Part shown: positions 17,866-27,243 of the stretch, in pieces | How the letters are laid out: every line of letters begins with the position of its first letter | How positions within the stretch are numbered: position 1 is the stretch's first letter | Source of the DNA: Pseudomonas mendocina | Lineage (GTDB): Bacteria; Pseudomonadota; Gammaproteobacteria; Pseudomonadales; Pseudomonadaceae | Assembly (NCBI GenBank): GCA_037482215.1 | Contig: CP148074.1 | Coordinates: 3,162,001-3,226,000 of the forward strand | Direction: 5' to 3' | Length of the DNA: 64,000 nucleotides | Position numbers and translations under genes: made by a program | The notes under the pieces: generated by a model | Databases searched by the model: none | Seen by the model: only the letters and a program-made list of their open reading frames with translations | What the model was told of the DNA's origin: nothing

Positions 17866-18249
17866 ATGTTGGCTCCGATCTGGCTGCGCGCCGCGCATCG
17901 CGGCGTGCCCACTTTTCTCGTGACGGCCCTGCTGATGGGGCAGTCTTCGATGGCGTTGGCCGAGTCCCCGGCGCAGCGTCAGGAGCTGGTTGCTGCGCTG
18001 CGCCAGCTCGATGCGCTGGAGCGCACCGTCAAGGACAGCTCCGTGCAAACCGCCATCCAGCCGGGCGAGCGCTACCACTTCGATTACCCACGACTGCTGA
18101 CTGATCTGGCCCGTGTGCGCGCTGGTATCCAGGCCCATCTCAACCCGTCGCGCGCCCAGCCGCGCGACCTTTCCGAACTGGCCGGCGAGTACCGCACCGA
18201 GCGGGCCGTCCCGCCATCGCTGCCGACGACTGTGCAGGGCAGGCCATGA
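17866..18249 (+). CDS. RAQPRD family ICE protein (TIGR01690)
   Basis: A 127-residue exported protein with an N-terminal signal sequence and the diagnostic RAQPRDL motif near residue 99, which gives the family its name. Upstream it has the REL/LDALERTVKDS helical region. RAQPRD proteins are T4SS-associated, periplasmic and of unknown function. AGGAATGG lies 8 bases before the ATG. A 98-base gap precedes it, so a new transcript could start here; its stop overlaps the next start. Confidence 0.85.
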   Translation: MLAPIWLRAAHRGVPTFLVTALLMGQSSMALAESPAQRQELVAALRQLDALERTVKDSSVQTAIQPGERYHFDYPRLLTDLARVRAGIQAHLNPSRAQPRDLSELAGEYRTERAVPPSLPTTVQGRP

Positions 18250-18479
18250 ACGGTGCCCAGGTCTCGGCATTTCAAGCCAACAGCGGCATCGCGCCGTCCG
18301 CAATGGCGACCGTCCTGGTCGGCGTCGTGTTCGCGGTTCTGCTCGTCTGGGGCGTCTGGGCCATCCGAACGGCCTACGTGGGGTGGGCCGAGAACCGCCT
18401 CAACCAGCGCCAGTTCCTCGGCGTCTGCATCCGCTTCGTCGCGATGTACCTCGTGCTGACTTTCTTCCTCCTCTCCTGA
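18246..18479 (+). CDS. TIGR03758 family ICE membrane protein (PFL_4701)
   Basis: A 77-residue protein with two transmembrane helices (about residues 17-40 and 60-76). It matches TIGR03758. Size, topology and place between RAQPRD and another two-helix protein suggest a small pilin-like or channel-associated subunit. It overlaps the RAQPRD gene by four bases. Confidence 0.8.
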   Translation: MNGAQVSAFQANSGIAPSAMATVLVGVVFAVLLVWGVWAIRTAYVGWAENRLNQRQFLGVCIRFVAMYLVLTFFLLS

Positions 18480-18495
18480 CCTGAAGGGATTGACC

Positions 18496-18855
18496 ATGCA
18501 AAACCGCATCCTCACTACTCGTTTTGTCCAACGCGCCGCCGTCGCCCTGGGTGCCGCCGCGCTGCCCGCGCTGTCGTTCGCGCAAGGGCTGCCGCAGTTG
18601 GAAAACCCAACCCGCGGCGCTGGCAGCGGCATCATGGAAACGATCAGGAACTACGGCTACGACATCATCATGCTCGTGGCTCTGCTGGTGGTGGCGTCGA
18701 TGTTCATTGGCGTGTGCTATCACGCCTACGGCACCTACGCGGAAATCCACACCGGGCGCAAGACCTGGGGCCAGTTCGGCCTCACGGTCGCCATCGGCGC
18801 CGTCCTGCTCGTGATCGGCATCTGGCTGCTCACCGAAGCCACCGGCATCCTGTAA
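18496..18855 (+). CDS. TIGR03745 family ICE membrane protein, VirB2-pilin-like
   Basis: A 119-residue protein with a signal-like N-terminus (ending ALSFAQG) and two later hydrophobic helices (about 55-77 and 90-112), the topology of VirB2-type pilins. It matches TIGR03745. The ATG at 18496 is chosen because GAAGGGA lies 8 bases upstream; a TTG codon at 18490 is less likely. It probably forms or supports the transfer pilus, by position and topology. Confidence 0.8.
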   Translation: MQNRILTTRFVQRAAVALGAAALPALSFAQGLPQLENPTRGAGSGIMETIRNYGYDIIMLVALLVVASMFIGVCYHAYGTYAEIHTGRKTWGQFGLTVAIGAVLLVIGIWLLTEATGIL

Positions 18856-18868
18856 GCGAGGACGGGCC

Positions 18869-19279
18869 ATGTCCGAGCAACAGCATGTCCGTGCCGATGG
18901 GACGGTCACGTTCCTTCCACACCGGCTCAACAGGCACCCGGTGGTCGTGCGCGGCCTCACCGCCGACGAGTTGTGGATTTGCTGCGGCCTGTCCGGCGCT
19001 GCCGGCCTGGTGGTCGGCGCGCCGCTGTCCTGGGTGTTCCGCACGATTGCCATCGCGCCGACCTTTGTTGTCCTGGGCGTGGCGCTGGGCGTTTTCATCG
19101 GCGGCGGCATCCTGCGCCGCCTCAAGCGTGGGCGTCCCGACACCTGGCTGTACCGGCAGTTGCAATGGCGGATTGCCACGCGCCATCCGCTGATGGCCGG
19201 TTGGGTGGGCGGCCATGTGCTGATCTCGCGCTCCGGTTTCTGGACCACCCGCAGGGGCAGGCATGGGGGCGCACGATGA
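18869..19279 (+). CDS. TIGR03750 family conjugal transfer protein, VirB3/TraL-like
   Basis: A 136-residue inner-membrane protein with two adjacent transmembrane helices (about residues 38-78) after the LNRHPVVVRGLTADEL segment. It matches TIGR03750, the PFGI-1-class equivalent of VirB3/TraL. The C-terminus is basic. The stop overlaps the next start (ATGA). Confidence 0.82.
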   Translation: MSEQQHVRADGTVTFLPHRLNRHPVVVRGLTADELWICCGLSGAAGLVVGAPLSWVFRTIAIAPTFVVLGVALGVFIGGGILRRLKRGRPDTWLYRQLQWRIATRHPLMAGWVGGHVLISRSGFWTTRRGRHGGAR

Positions 19280-19968
19280 GCCGTTTCAAGAACGAGATCA
19301 CCCACCTGCAGGCGCACATCAAGACGCTGCGCCTCGGCGCGGGTGCGCTGGTCATCGTCGCCCTGGTCATGGGCGGCGGTTGGTGGAGCGCGCCGCGCGA
19401 CCTGACCATCCACGTCCCGCCTGACCTGCGCTCCGGCAGTACCCGCAAGTGGTGGGAGGTGCCGCCCGAGTCGATCTATGCGTTCACGTTCTACGTGTTC
19501 CAGACCCTCAATCGCTGGCCCACAAATGGCGAAGAAGACTACCCGCGCAACCTCCACACGCTCTCGCCATACCTCACCCCGTCCTGCCAGGCATTCCTCA
19601 AGGCGGACTACGACTACCGCCGCAGCACCGGCGAACTGCGCCAGCGTGTGCGTGGCATCTACGAAATCCCCGGCCGCAGTTATGGCGACAACCCCACGGC
19701 GCGCGTGCGTGTGATCTCCGACCGCGACTGGGTGGTGACATTGGACATCAGCGCCGACGAGTACTACGGCGCCGAGCAGGTCAAGCGCGCCCTGGTGCGC
19801 TACCCCGTGAAGGTCGCGCGGGTGGACGTCGATCCCGCACGCAACCCGTTCGGCCTGGTGATCGACTGCTACGAGGGCACGCCCCAGCGCATCAGCGCAC
19901 CGGAGCCGACGCGCCCGGTGCCTGGTGGCCTGACGCCGCAAGCGCCTCAAGGAGGTAATTCCCCATGA
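19276..19968 (+). CDS. TIGR03746 family ICE protein, VirB8/TraE-like (PFL_4703)
   Basis: A 230-residue bitopic protein: one N-terminal transmembrane helix (about residues 20-38), then a periplasmic domain of the TraE/VirB8 size. It matches TIGR03746. The start at 19276 overlaps the upstream stop; the same frame is open further upstream, but that part is the shadow of the TIGR03750 gene. The last bases overlap the next gene, whose very strong Shine-Dalgarno sequence lies inside this gene. Confidence 0.82.
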   Translation: MSRFKNEITHLQAHIKTLRLGAGALVIVALVMGGGWWSAPRDLTIHVPPDLRSGSTRKWWEVPPESIYAFTFYVFQTLNRWPTNGEEDYPRNLHTLSPYLTPSCQAFLKADYDYRRSTGELRQRVRGIYEIPGRSYGDNPTARVRVISDRDWVVTLDISADEYYGAEQVKRALVRYPVKVARVDVDPARNPFGLVIDCYEGTPQRISAPEPTRPVPGGLTPQAPQGGNSP

Positions 19969-20903
19969 AGCCCATGAAGCATCCTGTACTCGCGCTGCTG
20001 GGGCTGCTGGCCGTGGCCGCCGCAGTGGTCGTGTCCCCCGCTGTCCAGGCGGTGGAGATCCTGCGTTGGGAGCGCATGCCGCTGGCGGTGCCGTTGAAGG
20101 TCGGCCAGGAGCGCATCGTGTTCATCGACCGAAACGTCCGCGTGGGCGTTCCCGCAGGCGTCGGTGAGCGCTTGCGCGTGCAGAGCGCGGGCGGCGCGGT
20201 GTACCTGCGCGCCAGCGAGCCGATCGAGCCCACTCGGCTGCAATTGCAGGACGCCGACACCGGCGCGCTGATCCTGCTCGACATTGCGGCGGAGCCGCCC
20301 AAGGACGGCGAAGCCGAGCTGGAACCGGTGCGAATCGTCGAGGGCAACAACTCAACAGCGCGCTATGGCGATCAGCCTGACGGTGCCGATGCGCCCCATG
20401 CACGCGCTCAGGAGCAGGCGGGCACCCGGACGGCGCGGCGCGAAACGCCAATCCCCGTCGTGCTGACACGTTTTGCTGCGCAGAACCTCTACGCACCGCT
20501 GCGCACCGTGGAAGCCTTGCCAGGCGTCATGCGGGTCAACCTGCGCCGCGACCTCGACCTCGGCACGCTGATGCCGACCTTGCCGGCACGCGCGGTCGCG
20601 CTCGCCTCGTGGCGCCTGGAAGACCAGTGGGTCACTGCCGTGCGCCTGACCAACAGTAGCAGCGACTGGATCAGCCTCGACCCGCGCGTGCTGCAAGGGG
20701 ATTTCCTCACCGCCACCTTCCAGCACGAGGCGCTTGGCCCGCGCGGAACCCCCGAGGACACCACCGTCCTGTACCTGGTGACGCGCGGGCACGGCCTCGC
20801 GCAATCGCTGCTGCCGGCGATCCATCGCTTCGACCCCGCTGTGCATCTCCCGCAGCCCAAAGCAGCAGCCAGCGACGACAGGGAGGCCCGCCATGCGCAG
20901 TAA
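19965..20903 (+). CDS. TIGR03749 family ICE protein, TraK/VirB9-like (PFL_4704)
   Basis: A 312-residue exported protein with a signal peptide (ending VVVSPAVQAVE). It matches TIGR03749, the TraK-type component expected to form part of the outer-membrane core complex. A perfect AAGGAGGT ribosome-binding site lies 6 bases before the ATG, the best in the operon, which suggests this subunit is made in high amount. It overlaps both neighbours. Confidence 0.82.
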   Translation: MKPMKHPVLALLGLLAVAAAVVVSPAVQAVEILRWERMPLAVPLKVGQERIVFIDRNVRVGVPAGVGERLRVQSAGGAVYLRASEPIEPTRLQLQDADTGALILLDIAAEPPKDGEAELEPVRIVEGNNSTARYGDQPDGADAPHARAQEQAGTRTARRETPIPVVLTRFAAQNLYAPLRTVEALPGVMRVNLRRDLDLGTLMPTLPARAVALASWRLEDQWVTAVRLTNSSSDWISLDPRVLQGDFLTATFQHEALGPRGTPEDTTVLYLVTRGHGLAQSLLPAIHRFDPAVHLPQPKAAASDDREARHAQ

Positions 20904-22302
20904 CGGACTCCTGAAGTGGCTGCTGATCCCCGTGGCCCTGCTGGTGCTGTTTGTCGCCATCCGGCTGTTTTCCGGTGGCGGTGCGTCGGCACCGCCTGTC
21001 GCGGATGGCGGCGGCAGGCTTACGCCGGAAGAAATGAAGGCGCTGGGCATCGAGGGTGACACCCCGCGCGACACCGTGGCGACGCTGGTTGCCCAGGTGA
21101 AGCAGTTGCGCACCGAGCTTCAGACCGCGCTGTCCGACAACAGGTCGCAGCGCGAGGAGAATCAGCGACTGCGCCAGCGCGAGAGCGCCATCGACCAGCG
21201 CATCAGTTCGGCCCTCGAATCCGAGCGCTCCGACCTGCGCCGTGACCAGCAGCAGGCGGCCAGCACGCGCCAGCAGACCGAGGGGCTGCTCGCCGACCTG
21301 CAGCAGCGCCTGGACAGCATCGGCGGACGTGGCGGTGGCCATGCCGATTTGCCGGTGGGGCTGGGCCTACGTGACGGCGACGAGGCTGGCATGGAAGGCG
21401 GTATGCGCTGGGTGGAGCCTGATGACGCGAAACAAAGCGACGGGCGCGGCAGGTCGAATGGCGGCATAAGCTTCCCCACCAGCTTCGGTTCCGCACAGAG
21501 CACGCTGGAAACCACAGCGCAAACCGTGGCGAACGCGGGTGCACGCGCCGCTGGCGTCAAGAGCGCGACGCCCGTCTATACCGTGCCGACCAACTCGACC
21601 CTGATGGGGTCGGTGGCAATGACGGCGCTGATTGGCCGCGTGCCGATCGACGGCACGGTGAACGATCCATACCCCTTCAAGGTCTTGGTCGGGCCTGACA
21701 ATTTGACCGCGAACGGCATCGACATTCCCGATGTGGCCGGAGCCGTGTTCTCCGGCACCGCATCGGGCGACTGGACGCTTTCGTGTGTGCGCGGCCAGGT
21801 GCGCAGCATCACCTTCGTGTTCCATGACGGGACCATCCGCACCATTCCCGAGGATCGCGAGGGCAACCAGCAAAACAACCAACAACGCGACGGCCTGGGC
21901 TGGATCAGCGATCCGCACGGCATTCCCTGTGTCAGCGGCGAGCGGCGCAGCAATGCGCAGCAGTACCTCGGCACCCAGGCGCTGATCACGGCGGCAGGCG
22001 CTGGCGTGGCCTCACTGATCGAATCCGACAGCGGCAGGGCGTCCTATGTCGGCGCCGACGGCTCCATCGGCAGCGTGGGCATCAGCGGCCAGGAAGCCGT
22101 GGGCCGGATTCTCGCCAGTGGCGTTCAGGACATGTCGAGCTGGGTCAACAAGCTCTACGGCCAGGCCTTCGCTGCCGTTTATGTGCAGCCCGGCGCCAAG
22201 GTCGCCGTCCACCTCGAAAAGCCGCTCGCCATCGACTTCGATCCCGAAGGCCGCAAGGTCGATCACCGCGCAGGAGAAAGCCATGCTCTCGAACTTGAAT
22301 AG
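20893..22302 (+). CDS. TIGR03752 family ICE protein, TraB/VirB10-like (PFL_4705)
   Basis: A 469-residue bitopic protein: N-terminal transmembrane helix (about residues 8-24), a coiled coil (about 60-135), a Gly-rich linker and a C-terminal periplasmic domain. It matches TIGR03752, the VirB10/TraB-type scaffold that spans the envelope. Conserved features include TLMGSVAMTALIGRVPIDG and a C-terminal amphipathic segment. It overlaps the lipoprotein gene that follows. Confidence 0.83.
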   Translation: MRSNGLLKWLLIPVALLVLFVAIRLFSGGGASAPPVADGGGRLTPEEMKALGIEGDTPRDTVATLVAQVKQLRTELQTALSDNRSQREENQRLRQRESAIDQRISSALESERSDLRRDQQQAASTRQQTEGLLADLQQRLDSIGGRGGGHADLPVGLGLRDGDEAGMEGGMRWVEPDDAKQSDGRGRSNGGISFPTSFGSAQSTLETTAQTVANAGARAAGVKSATPVYTVPTNSTLMGSVAMTALIGRVPIDGTVNDPYPFKVLVGPDNLTANGIDIPDVAGAVFSGTASGDWTLSCVRGQVRSITFVFHDGTIRTIPEDREGNQQNNQQRDGLGWISDPHGIPCVSGERRSNAQQYLGTQALITAAGAGVASLIESDSGRASYVGADGSIGSVGISGQEAVGRILASGVQDMSSWVNKLYGQAFAAVYVQPGAKVAVHLEKPLAIDFDPEGRKVDHRAGESHALELE

Positions 22303-22732
22303 CTGGGCTCAGGGCCTGGCGCTGGCCTTGACCGTCGCGCTGCTCGGCGGCTGCGCCACCAGCAAGGAAAAGCTGCTGCCTCATGGCGACAGCACGATGA
22401 TGGACATCTGGCAGCAGAACGCCGGTGACGGCGGCGGTGGCGGCGGCCAGGTGGCGCGTAGGCAGTTGCTCGATGCGCGCCAGAGCCTTCGCCGTCCGCT
22501 GACCGAGATGGATGTGCAAGCCGCGCCCGTCGAGCAGATGCGCTATACGCGCACGGCGCGCAACGAGGTCTATCGCCAGTTCCAGCGCCTGCCCAACCCC
22601 GATCTGGTCATGTACGTGTATCCCCATTTGGCGGGCACCGACCCGGTGCCGATTCCGGGCTATACGACCGTGTTCCCGCTGTACCAGCGCGTGCAGTACG
22701 CCATGCCAGGCGAGCGCGTGGAGGACTACTGA
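22283..22732 (+). CDS. TIGR03751 family conjugal transfer lipoprotein, TraV/VirB7-like
   Basis: A 149-residue lipoprotein with lipobox LLGGC (cysteine at about residue 24). It matches TIGR03751; the conserved C-terminal half includes YPHLAGTDPVPIPGY. It is expected to anchor the outer-membrane core ring together with the TIGR03749 and TIGR03752 products. The ATG at 22283 has CAGGAGAAAG upstream, and the stop shares a base with the next start (TGATG). Confidence 0.83.
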   Translation: MLSNLNSWAQGLALALTVALLGGCATSKEKLLPHGDSTMMDIWQQNAGDGGGGGGQVARRQLLDARQSLRRPLTEMDVQAAPVEQMRYTRTARNEVYRQFQRLPNPDLVMYVYPHLAGTDPVPIPGYTTVFPLYQRVQYAMPGERVEDY

Positions 22733-25641
22733 TGCGCTGGAAACTCTCCTGGCCGAAGCTGGCCGCACCGAAGCTGGACGCGTCCGGCGCTGGCGATGAC
22801 GAGCAGCCGGACGGCTGGCAGCGCCACGTCGAGGCACTGCGTCAGGCCGGCATCCCCGAACCCGGCACGGCGGTGCAAGCTCGCAGGTCGGCGACCCTGG
22901 CAGACGAGCAGGCGCTGTACGAGGTCGCGCCGTCGTTCGTGGAACTGCTGCCCTGGGTGGAGTTCCTGCCGCAGTCGAAGGCCATGTTGCTGGAGGACGG
23001 GCAATCGGTGGCGGCGTTCTACGAGCTGGTGCCGCTGGGCACCGAAGGCCGGGAACCTGGCTGGCTCGCGCAGGCCCGCGATGCCTTGGAGAACGCGCTG
23101 CAGGACAGTTTCGATGAACTGGACGAGAACCCCTGGGTGCTGCAGCTCTACGCTCAGGACGAGCCCAGTTTCGACCAGTACATGCAGACCCTGCGCGACT
23201 ATGTGCAGCCGCGCGCCCGTGATACGGCGTTCAGCGAGTTCTACCTGCGCTTCTTCGGCCACCACCTGCGCGCGGTGGCCAAGCCGGGCGGTCTGTTCGA
23301 GGACACGGTGGTCACACGGCTGCGCTGGCGCGGCCAGACCCGGCGCGTGCGCATGGTGGTCTATCGCCGCGTGACCGGCCAAGGGCAAAACAGCCGCCGC
23401 GGCCAGACGCCCGAGCAGATGCTCAATATCGTCTGCGACCGCCTGTGCGGCGGACTGGCGAACGCCGGCATTCAGGCCAGGCGCATGGTGGCTGCGGATG
23501 TTCACGACTGGCTGCTGCGCTGGTTCAACCCGCGTCCCACGTTGCTTGGGCCTGGGGCCGAAGACCGGGAGCGCTTCTATGCGCTGGCGCGCTACCCCGA
23601 AAGTACGGAGGCCGGCGAAGACGGCGAGATCGAATTGGCGAGCGGGCGGGATTTCAGCCAGCGGCTGTTCTTCGGCCAGCCGCGCTCCGACGTGGCGCAT
23701 GGCACCTGGTACTTCGACGGCCTGCCGCACCGCGTGCTGATCACCGACCGCCTGCGCATGCCGCCGGGCACGGGGCACCTGACCGGCGAGACCCGCAAGG
23801 GCGATGCGATCAACACGCTGTTCGACCAGATGCCCGAGGACACCACCCTTTGCCTGACGATGGTCGCCACGCCCCAGGATGTTCTGGAAGCGGATCTCAA
23901 CCACCTGGCGAAGAAGGCCGTGGGCGAGACGCTGGCGTCGGAGCAGACGCTCAAGGACGTGCATGAAGCCCGCTCCCTGATCGGCAGCGCGCGCAAGCTC
24001 TATCGCGGCACGCTGGCGTTCTACCTGCGCGGGCGCGATGAGGCGGAACTGGACCGACGCGGCCTGGACCTGGCGAACGTCATGCTCAACGCTGGCTTGC
24101 AGCCGGTGCGCGAGGACGACGAAGTAGCGCCGCTCAACAGTTACCTGCGCTGGCTACCGTGCTGCTACAACCCCAGCCAGGATCGCAAGAAGTGGTACAC
24201 GCAACTGATGTTCGCCCAGCACGCGGCGAACCTCTCGCCGGTGTGGGGGCGCAGCCAGGGCACGGGGCATCCCGGCATCACGATGTTCAACCGCGGCGGC
24301 GGGCCGATCACCTTCGACCCGCTCAACCGCCTTGACCGGCAGATGAATGCCCACCTGTTTCTGTTCGGCCCGACGGGTTCGGGCAAGTCGGCGACCCTCA
24401 ACAACCTCTTGAATCAGGTCACGGCGATCTACCGGCCACGGCTGTTCATTGTCGAGGCCGGCAACAGCTTCGGCCTGTTCAGCGATTTTGCCCGGCGCCT
24501 GGGTCTGACCGTGAACCGGGTCAAACTGGCCCCAGGCTCGGGTGTGACGCTCGCGCCGTTCGCGGATGCGCGGCGGCTGATCGAGACGCCCAGCGGCGTG
24601 CAGACGCTCGACGCCGATGCGCTGGACGAAGACCTTCCACCCGATGCTGTGGCCATGGAGGCGGATGAGCAGCGCGACGTGCTGGGCGAATTGGAGATCA
24701 CCGCGCGGCTGATGATCACCGGCGGCGAAGACAAGGAAGAAGCCCGGATGACACGGGCCGACCGCTCGCTGATCCGTCAGTGCATCCTTGACGCCGCAGA
24801 GCACTGCCACAGAAAGGATGGCGAAAAGCGCACCGTGCTCACGCGCGATGTGCGCAACGCACTGCGAACGCGCAGTCAGGACCCGACGCTGCCGGAGCTG
24901 CGGCGTGTGCGACTGCTGGAGATGGCCGACGCCATGGACATGTTCTGCCAGGGCACGGACGGCGAGATGTTCGACCGCGACGGCTCGCCCTGGCCCGAAG
25001 CCGACATCACCCTGGTCGATCTGGCGACCTATGCCCGCGAGGGCTACAACGCGCAGCTCTCCATTGCCTACATCAGCCTGATCAGCACGGTGAACAACAT
25101 TGCCGAGCGCGATCAGTACCTGGGCCGCCCGATCATCAACGTCACCGACGAAGGACACATCATCACCAAGAACCCGCTGCTCGCCCCCTACGTGGTGAAG
25201 ATCACCAAGATGTGGCGCAAGCTGGGGGCCTGGTTCTGGCTTGCCACACAAAATATCGACGATCTTCCGCGCGCCGCAGAGCCCATGCTCAACATGATCG
25301 AGTGGTGGATCTGCCTGTCGATGCCGCCCGATGAGGTGGAGAAGATCGCGCGGTTCCGCGAACTCTCGCCTGCGCAGAAAGCATTGATGCTTTCCGCGCG
25401 CAAGGAAGCCGGGAAGTTCACCGAGGGCGTCATCCTCTCCAAGAGCCTGGAAGTGCTGTTCCGGGCTGTGCCGCCGAGCCTCTATCTCGCGCTCGCACAG
25501 ACCGAACCCGAGGAGAAAGCCGAGCGTTACCAACTCATGCAGCAGCACGGCATCAGTGAACTCGACGCGGCCTTCAAGGTGGCTGAGAAGATCGACCAGG
25601 CGCGCGGCATCGAGTCGCCAGCCTTGGGCCTGCCGCAATAG
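22732..25641 (+). CDS. Conjugative transfer ATPase, VirB4/TraC-like (TIGR03744)
   Basis: A 969-residue ATPase that powers pilus assembly and substrate transfer. Walker A is FGPTGSGKSATLNN (about residues 543-556), Walker B lies in INVTDEGHIITKN (about residue 803), and the KKWYTQLMFAQHAANLSP region precedes the nucleotide site as in TraC proteins. Length and motifs match TIGR03744. It begins by TGATG overlap with the lipoprotein gene, which couples their translation. Confidence 0.9.
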   Translation: MRWKLSWPKLAAPKLDASGAGDDEQPDGWQRHVEALRQAGIPEPGTAVQARRSATLADEQALYEVAPSFVELLPWVEFLPQSKAMLLEDGQSVAAFYELVPLGTEGREPGWLAQARDALENALQDSFDELDENPWVLQLYAQDEPSFDQYMQTLRDYVQPRARDTAFSEFYLRFFGHHLRAVAKPGGLFEDTVVTRLRWRGQTRRVRMVVYRRVTGQGQNSRRGQTPEQMLNIVCDRLCGGLANAGIQARRMVAADVHDWLLRWFNPRPTLLGPGAEDRERFYALARYPESTEAGEDGEIELASGRDFSQRLFFGQPRSDVAHGTWYFDGLPHRVLITDRLRMPPGTGHLTGETRKGDAINTLFDQMPEDTTLCLTMVATPQDVLEADLNHLAKKAVGETLASEQTLKDVHEARSLIGSARKLYRGTLAFYLRGRDEAELDRRGLDLANVMLNAGLQPVREDDEVAPLNSYLRWLPCCYNPSQDRKKWYTQLMFAQHAANLSPVWGRSQGTGHPGITMFNRGGGPITFDPLNRLDRQMNAHLFLFGPTGSGKSATLNNLLNQVTAIYRPRLFIVEAGNSFGLFSDFARRLGLTVNRVKLAPGSGVTLAPFADARRLIETPSGVQTLDADALDEDLPPDAVAMEADEQRDVLGELEITARLMITGGEDKEEARMTRADRSLIRQCILDAAEHCHRKDGEKRTVLTRDVRNALRTRSQDPTLPELRRVRLLEMADAMDMFCQGTDGEMFDRDGSPWPEADITLVDLATYAREGYNAQLSIAYISLISTVNNIAERDQYLGRPIINVTDEGHIITKNPLLAPYVVKITKMWRKLGAWFWLATQNIDDLPRAAEPMLNMIEWWICLSMPPDEVEKIARFRELSPAQKALMLSARKEAGKFTEGVILSKSLEVLFRAVPPSLYLALAQTEPEEKAERYQLMQQHGISELDAAFKVAEKIDQARGIESPALGLPQ

Positions 25642-25656
25642 CCGTCGGAGACTGCC

Positions 25657-26418
25657 GTGAAACCGAAACGTCCTTCCGTTCCGATGCCAGTCCAGGCGCT
25701 CCGCCGTCGGCGCTCGCGCAAGCGCTGGTCCTGGTTCTTGGCCGCTGGATTGATCACGCTGCTGATCTGGCTGGTGTCCCGCGCACCCAGCGAACCTGCG
25801 TCGCAGGCTCCCGCGCAGGTCAGCACCGCGCAGGTGGCCGGGCCTCCCTGGCAGATGGGCAACCCCGAGGGACGGTTCACGCTGACGCTCTATGCCGACC
25901 TCGCATGTCCGTTCTGCCGGGAGTACTTTCCGCAGCTCAAGCGCTGGGTGGGTGCCAACACGGACGTATCCCTGCAATGGCACCACCTGCCGTTGGCCGC
26001 GCATGAGCCGGCCGCCTCTGCCGAGGCACGCCTGGCCGAGTGCGCCGCCGAGACAGGTGGGCATGCGGCCTTCTGGCAGGCCATTGAATGGGTCTATGCG
26101 CACACGCGCAGCGACGGCCTGGGCTTGCCCGAGGGTCTGCGTTATCCCGGCCTCAACCCAGCCGTCGAGCAGTGTTTGGCAAGCGAGCGACCCGAAGCGT
26201 TGATTCGCGCTCAGGCCGAGGAAGCCATGAAGGGTGGCGTGACCGCGACGCCATCCCTGCGACTACAGGATCGCCAGACCGGCCAGGCGATCCTGCTGCA
26301 AGGGCCGATCGAAGGCGATGCACTGCTGTCGGCCATGGACATGCTGGCGGCTGAGGATTCGGTCGCTTCACCCACTACCGAAATGCCTGCCGACGTCGTC
26401 GGCGACATGCCCAGGTAG
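25657..26418 (+). CDS. DsbA/DsbG-like thioredoxin-fold protein
   Basis: A 253-residue membrane-anchored thiol-disulfide protein. One transmembrane helix lies at about residues 24-43, followed by a DsbA-type thioredoxin domain with the active site ACPFC (about residues 86-90) and the cis-proline region TATPSL near residue 201. It is likely to oxidise or isomerise disulfides in periplasmic transfer proteins, several of which are Cys-containing. The start is GTG at 25657, with CGGAG 7 bases upstream; it follows the ATPase by 15 bases. Confidence 0.82.
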   Translation: MKPKRPSVPMPVQALRRRRSRKRWSWFLAAGLITLLIWLVSRAPSEPASQAPAQVSTAQVAGPPWQMGNPEGRFTLTLYADLACPFCREYFPQLKRWVGANTDVSLQWHHLPLAAHEPAASAEARLAECAAETGGHAAFWQAIEWVYAHTRSDGLGLPEGLRYPGLNPAVEQCLASERPEALIRAQAEEAMKGGVTATPSLRLQDRQTGQAILLQGPIEGDALLSAMDMLAAEDSVASPTTEMPADVVGDMPR

Positions 26419-26604
26419 CCCGCGGTCATTGAGGCTACGGCGCAGCACGCTGCGCAGACCGCTACCCGTTCGCCTCGCATCCTGGCCGCGAACGATCACC
26501 GCTGCTGTGGTGATGGATGCACCTTGTTCCCTTGTTCCATTCCCAGGAGGGCCTGCCCTCCTGGGGCATGTGCGCCCTCCGATTTTCCTGCCTGGAGGTT
26601 CGCC

Positions 26605-27099
26605 ATGTCTGTCGTCATCAATGATTCCTGCCTGGAGTCGCTTTCCGATATTTCTATTCAGAACGAGGACTGGATCGTTCAGCAAGCTATCGTGTTGCTG
26701 GAGCGGCGGGTTTTCAAAGCAGGGCCACGTCTTGAACGGCCCGCTGCAGTCAGGGACTACCTTCGCTTGAAGCTGGTCGCCGAGCCCAATGAGATATTCG
26801 TCGTCGTGTTCATGAACAGCATGCACGACGTGCTGGCCGTGGAGCCGATGTTCCATGGAACGATCAATGCGACCTCGGTCTATCCACGTGTCGTGCTGCA
26901 GCGAGCGTTGCAACTGAACGCCGCTGCGGTCATCTTCGCGCATCAGCACCCCTCGGGCACCACCGAGCCATCCAATGCGGATCGCTTGCTGACCGATCAG
27001 TTGAAGACGGCCTTGGCGCTTATCGACGTGCGGGTACTCGACCATTTTGTGATTGGTCAGGGCGCACCGTACTCGTTCGCCGAGTCTGGTCTTCTGTAA
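26605..27099 (+). CDS. radC: RadC/YsxA family JAB-domain protein
   Basis: A 164-residue protein made of the MPN/JAB metallopeptidase-like domain of RadC. The metal-binding signature is HQHPSGTTEPSNAD (His-x-His...Asp) near residue 113. The helix-hairpin-helix domain of chromosomal RadC is missing, as is common in ICE and plasmid copies. Despite the name, the family has no proven DNA-repair role; mobile copies may help in element establishment. The ATG at 26605 has TGGAGG upstream; an in-frame codon at 26524 is unlikely. A UUCG-loop terminator follows. Confidence 0.85.
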   Translation: MSVVINDSCLESLSDISIQNEDWIVQQAIVLLERRVFKAGPRLERPAAVRDYLRLKLVAEPNEIFVVVFMNSMHDVLAVEPMFHGTINATSVYPRVVLQRALQLNAAAVIFAHQHPSGTTEPSNADRLLTDQLKTALALIDVRVLDHFVIGQGAPYSFAESGLL

Positions 27100-27103
27100 T
27101 CAC

Positions 27104-27130
27104 AGCGGGGGCTTCGGCCTCCGCTTTTTT
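27104..27130 (+). terminator. Rho-independent terminator after radC
   Basis: A nine-base-pair stem (AGCGGGGGC with GCCTCCGCT, one G-T pair) is closed by a TTCG tetraloop and followed by six T. It starts 5 bases after the radC stop, so the first conjugation transcript ends here and the next genes need their own promoter within 27131-27243. Confidence 0.88.
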
Positions 27131-27243
27131 CCATGCGGCAGCACCGAACAGGTATGCGGGGTGCCCGCGATGCGCATTGTTTGTTGGGGCGGCAGCGGGT
27201 TCGCGTTCGACTATGGCTCTGATCAACTTACAGGGCACGCGAC

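Noticed and set aside
18973..19275. N-terminal extension of the TIGR03746 protein
   Set aside because: This open frame is the shadow of the TIGR03750 gene; the ATGA overlap at 19276 and the family start fit better.
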